Below, in pieces: positions 61,610 through 64,000 of a stretch of 64,000 nt of DNA (the stretch's first letter is position 1; every line of letters starts with the position of its first letter). Source of the stretch: Algiphilus aromaticivorans DG1253 (GTDB lineage: Bacteria; Pseudomonadota; Gammaproteobacteria; Nevskiales; Nevskiaceae); NCBI RefSeq assembly GCF_000733765.1, contig NZ_JPOG01000001.1, positions 186,001 through 250,000 on the forward strand, read 5' to 3'. The notes under the pieces are model-generated. The model saw only the letters and a list, made by a program, of their open reading frames with translations. It did not search any database and was not told the origin of the DNA. Made by a program: the position numbers and the translations under genes.

Positions 61610-62029
61610 ATGCACCACCGTCAGTCCACCATCCAGGAAAATCCGCCGCTGATCATCGACGAGGCGGTCTACGACTACCTCTATCGCCTGGCCGAACAGG
61701 CCACCCAAACCGCACCCGATGTAGGCGAATACCTGCTCGAAGAAGTGTCGCGTGCGCGGCCGGTTCCTAGCGATCGGATGCCGGCGGATGTGGTGCGCTT
61801 CGGATCCTGGGTGACTTACCGAGAAGTCGACAGCGGCGCCGTGCGCCGCGTCCAGCTCGTCTATCCCTGTCAGGCCGACGTCGCGGCTGGACGGATTTCG
61901 GTAGTCAGCCCGCTGGGCGCTGCACTCATCGGGCTGTCCGTTGGCCAGACGATGCGCTGGCATATCGAACAGCGCGCCGATCGCAGCCTTCAGGTGGTGG
62001 GTGTCGAGCCCGGGACGCTTCCGGGCTGA
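61610..62029 (+). CDS. rnk: Rnk family nucleoside diphosphate kinase regulator
   Basis: A 139-residue protein. A helical N-terminal part (DEAVYDYLYRLAEQA) is followed by the GreA/GreB C-terminal-type domain: EEVSRARPVPSDRMPADVVRFGSWVTY and ISVVSPLGAALIGLSVGQTMRW. Rnk binds RNA polymerase without the Gre coiled-coil tip and influences nucleoside diphosphate kinase levels. AGGAG precedes the ATG; a GTG three bases upstream is possible. It marks the return to ordinary chromosomal sequence. Confidence 0.88.
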   Translation: MHHRQSTIQENPPLIIDEAVYDYLYRLAEQATQTAPDVGEYLLEEVSRARPVPSDRMPADVVRFGSWVTYREVDSGAVRRVQLVYPCQADVAAGRISVVSPLGAALIGLSVGQTMRWHIEQRADRSLQVVGVEPGTLPG

Positions 62030-62204
62030 GCGCGGCGGACTTACTACCCGCAGGTCAGACGGTGGATGCAACAGATGGGACTGCGACTGGAGAACAGACC
62101 ACGATCTGTGTCGACTGACGGCTTTTGGCACAACCGTGCCTATAGGCTCAATGCAGTCGCGTGCTGAGCGTGGGCGTTAAGGTACAGCCCGAAGCGGACG
62201 TTGA

Positions 62205-63215
62205 TCACGCATCGCTGAAGGTCGCCTCCTCCCCGCGCCGCTGTCGCGCCCAAGCGCGATACGCAGTCGGCGTCATGCCGGTGTGCCGCTGGAAAGCGCG
62301 GCGGAAGCTGCCTTCGTCGCGCCATCCGCAATGCTGCGCCACAGCCTTTACCGCCGCACTATCGGTCTCCAGCAGGGTGCGGGCGGATTCAAGCTGCACG
62401 CGGCTGATGAATGCCTTGGACGACTCCTCACCGAGTTTCTTCAGACGCCGAAGCAGGGTGCGCTCGCTGGTGGCGAGCTGCGCGGCCAGTGCGCTGGGCG
62501 TGAGCGGCTCCTCGGCACGGTGACCACGCACGGCGATTTCGGCCGCAACCAGAAAAGGATCGCGCGCCTGCACATGGCCCGGCGGCACGTAGACGCTCTG
62601 TGCCAGCGGTGCGGTGTCAATCACGGCGAAGTCGGCGGTGGTGCGCGCCGCTTTGGGTCCCACCAGTACGCGGATGGTGTAGAGCGCAAGGTCGATCCAC
62701 GACAGGGGCCCGCCCGCCGTCACCACGCGGCCATCCTCGATCAGCGCACTGCCCCAGGCCGCGTCGCAACGGGGAAAGCGGTGTTTGAGCTCGTCATTCA
62801 GCCACCAGGTGGTGGTGCAGCGGCGGCCATTGAGCAGACCCGCCTCGCCGAGCACGAACACGCCGGAGCAGCTACCCAAGACCCAAGCGCCGTGCGCGTG
62901 CTGGTGACGGAGCCAGGTAGCGGCCTTGGCGGTCTGGGCGTTACGTGGCGGCAGGCCATCGCCCGCGGGCATGAGGCCTGGCACGAGCACGGCGTCGGCG
63001 CGGGGGATGTCGTCGAGCGCAGCGTCCACCTGCAAGGGGCGACCCCGACCGTCCGTCACGGCTCGGCCATCGGGACTGGCAAGGATCACCTCGCAGGGCC
63101 AGTGCGGAGCGTCGGGCTGGAGCGCGCTGGCCTTGCCAGCGAGCCAGAACACATCGGCGAGGCCTACGAGGCCGGAGGGCAGCTTCCCATCGAGAGCGAG
63201 CAACACGATGTTCAT
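62205..63215 (-). CDS. GlxA-type AraC-family regulator with DJ-1/PfpI domain
   Basis: A 336-residue regulator. Residues 1-180 form a DJ-1/PfpI-like amidotransferase domain with the nucleophile-elbow-like GSCSGVFVLGEAGLLNG. The C-terminal AraC helix-turn-helix pair covers about 230-325 (LTPSALAAQLATSERTLLRRLKK and VAQHCGWRDEGSFRRAFQRHTGMTPTAYR). It is divergent from the monooxygenase-like gene 182 bases away, which it may control. Confidence 0.9.
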   Translation of the reverse strand: MNIVLLALDGKLPSGLVGLADVFWLAGKASALQPDAPHWPCEVILASPDGRAVTDGRGRPLQVDAALDDIPRADAVLVPGLMPAGDGLPPRNAQTAKAATWLRHQHAHGAWVLGSCSGVFVLGEAGLLNGRRCTTTWWLNDELKHRFPRCDAAWGSALIEDGRVVTAGGPLSWIDLALYTIRVLVGPKAARTTADFAVIDTAPLAQSVYVPPGHVQARDPFLVAAEIAVRGHRAEEPLTPSALAAQLATSERTLLRRLKKLGEESSKAFISRVQLESARTLLETDSAAVKAVAQHCGWRDEGSFRRAFQRHTGMTPTAYRAWARQRRGEEATFSDA

Positions 63216-63397
63216 GGGTTTCTCCGACCTGCGATTGGTTTGGCGGATTTTGCCGGATCATTGTCTTGTACGCCACATGTTATGAGGCGCTGTACGGGAC
63301 CACACTGCGCCACATCGTCGCTGCCACCGGCTGCCGATGACGCTCGCGGCACGCTTCAAACACTCGTCATTAACCGTTTCGCAATAGGAGTTCAATC

Positions 63398-63700
63398 ATG
63401 GTCACAACCGCACTGTGGGTTCGTATGGAAGCCAAGCCTGGCAAGGAACAAGAAGTCGAGGAATTTCTGCTCGGGGGCCGTCCCCTCGTGATGGAAGAGC
63501 CCGCGACCATCGCCTGGTTCGGCGTGAAGCTCGGACCTTCGAGCTACGCCATCTTCGATGCATTTCCGGACGACGCCGGCCGTCAGGCGCATCTGTCCGG
63601 GAAAGTCGCTGCGGCGCTGATGGCGCAGGCGGCCGAGCTGTTCTCGCAGCCGCCTAGCATCGAGAAGATCGACGTGCTCGCATCAAAGCTGCCCGGCTGA
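63398..63700 (+). CDS. Antibiotic biosynthesis monooxygenase-fold protein
   Basis: A 100-residue ABM-type ferredoxin-like barrel subunit: LWVRMEAKPGKEQEVEEFL opens it and SSYAIFDAFPDDAGRQAHLSGKV follows, as in small putative quinol/heme-type monooxygenases. AGGAG is 7 bases before the ATG. The substrate is unknown. It lies opposite a GlxA-type regulator and before a truncated glcG-like gene. Confidence 0.82.
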   Translation: MVTTALWVRMEAKPGKEQEVEEFLLGGRPLVMEEPATIAWFGVKLGPSSYAIFDAFPDDAGRQAHLSGKVAAALMAQAAELFSQPPSIEKIDVLASKLPG

Positions 63701-63733
63701 ATCCCACGACCACATCACACGGAGCCTCATCTC

Positions 63734-63859
63734 ATGGAAAACTCGCTGGTCACCCTGAAGGACGCCAGGACCATCCTGGCGGCCGCCGAAAACCGCGCCG
63801 TGGAAATCGGCGAGCCGATGAACATTGCCGTCGCCGATTCTGGCGAAGCAGCAATTTGA
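63734..63859 (+). pseudogene. Truncated GlcG/HbpS-like gene
   Basis: Only 41 codons remain: MENSLVTLKDARTILAAAEN and EPMNIAVADSGE match the start of the GlcG/HbpS heme-binding-like family, which normally continues for about 140 residues. After DSGE the sequence loses the family pattern and stops. No frame in the next bases restores the GlcG sequence, so it was cut by a deletion or rearrangement near 63845 rather than by a simple frameshift. Confidence 0.65.
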
Positions 63860-63879
63860 CGGGGTGGCCAGCGAGGATC

Positions 63880-64000
63880 ATGGGCCGATGTCCTTGGGAC
63901 GGGAGGGGTGACGACGTCACTTACGGTCTCGTGTGGGCACGCGGCGCGCGCGAGCACAATCTGCGCGATGTTGACGTGAACATCCTGCGGAACGCGCTCG
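63880..64000 (+). CDS. UvrA-like excinuclease ABC subunit, 5' end only
   Basis: The last 40 codons of the window read ARGAREHNLRDVDVNILRNA, matching the universal UvrA N-terminus (RGAREHNLKNVDVDIPRD) that precedes the first Walker A. The ATG at 63880 gives an 18-residue leader; a GTG at 63931 is an alternative. ILRNA instead of IPRDA is a small departure. The setting beside accessory genes suggests a UvrA2-type paralogue rather than the housekeeping gene, which only the missing sequence can settle. Confidence 0.7.
   Translation, partial: MGRCPWDGRGDDVTYGLVWARGAREHNLRDVDVNILRNAL

Noticed and set aside
62163-62182. GCTGAGCGTGGGCGTTAAGG, resembling the 3' half of attC site A
   Set aside because: About 15 of 17 positions match the end of site A, but no matching 5' half was found within 120 bases upstream, so it is at most a relic.

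Overview
This window is high-GC (roughly two thirds G+C by eye) chromosomal DNA that looks gammaproteobacterial. The reasons are the ftsY-ftsE-ftsX-rpoH order, a Vibrio-type TonB2 energiser operon, a BirA-type operator on bioBFD, a SoxR-type promoter, Rnk, YajQ, and an aa3/caa3 cytochrome oxidase cluster with all its assembly factors. I cannot name the genus. No tRNA, rRNA or CRISPR array was recognised.

Layout. 1-9.4 kb: housekeeping genes (transaldolase end, UppP, two metallo-beta-lactamase-fold proteins, a lipoprotein aminopeptidase, a TraF-like outer-membrane protein, CysRS, an alpha/beta-hydrolase). 9.7-12.1 kb: a DUF445 protein, then an IS481-like element inserted exactly at its stop codon. 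12.1-19.8 kb: tag-pyrC, small genes, and comF divergent from bioBFD across a BirA operator. 19.8-24.1 kb: an M56 peptidase/BlaI-type regulator pair divergent from a TonB-dependent receptor plus DUF4198 protein. 24.2-32.7 kb: cytochrome c oxidase (coxB with a fused cytochrome c domain, ctaD, ctaG, ctaE, SURF1, a Sco-like protein, ctaA, ctaB). 32.7-34.6 kb: GNAT, soxR, and a SoxR-type promoter driving a degenerate MBL-fold gene. 34.7-43 kb, minus strand: thiD-thiE-hemL, a DedA/dead-PAP2/LssY protein, ftsY-ftsE-ftsX, rpoH. 43.4-52.7 kb: a ten-gene, mostly overlapping operon joining the TonB2 system (DUF3450, TtpC, ExbB, ExbD, TonB, TPR) to an oligopeptide ABC importer (OppABCD, no OppF).

52.8-64 kb is accessory DNA. 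It holds a frameshifted lipoprotein gene, a RHH/ParE toxin-antitoxin operon with a palindromic operator, a tandem universal stress protein, and a VOC-family gene split by an IS5-like element. At 58.1-61.2 kb there is a lower-GC run of five same-strand small genes separated by imperfect hairpins with the architecture of integron attC sites. No integrase gene is visible, so this looks like a CALIN (attC cluster lacking an integrase). Its cargo is a membrane-anchored unknown, a GIY-YIG protein, two HEPN-like Rx4H proteins and an HNH nuclease with an unassigned N-terminal domain. This nuclease-rich content makes phage or plasmid defence a reasonable hypothesis, and it is the best candidate here for an undescribed system. 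The window ends with rnk, a GlxA-type regulator, a monooxygenase-fold protein, a broken glcG-like gene and the first codons of a UvrA-like gene.
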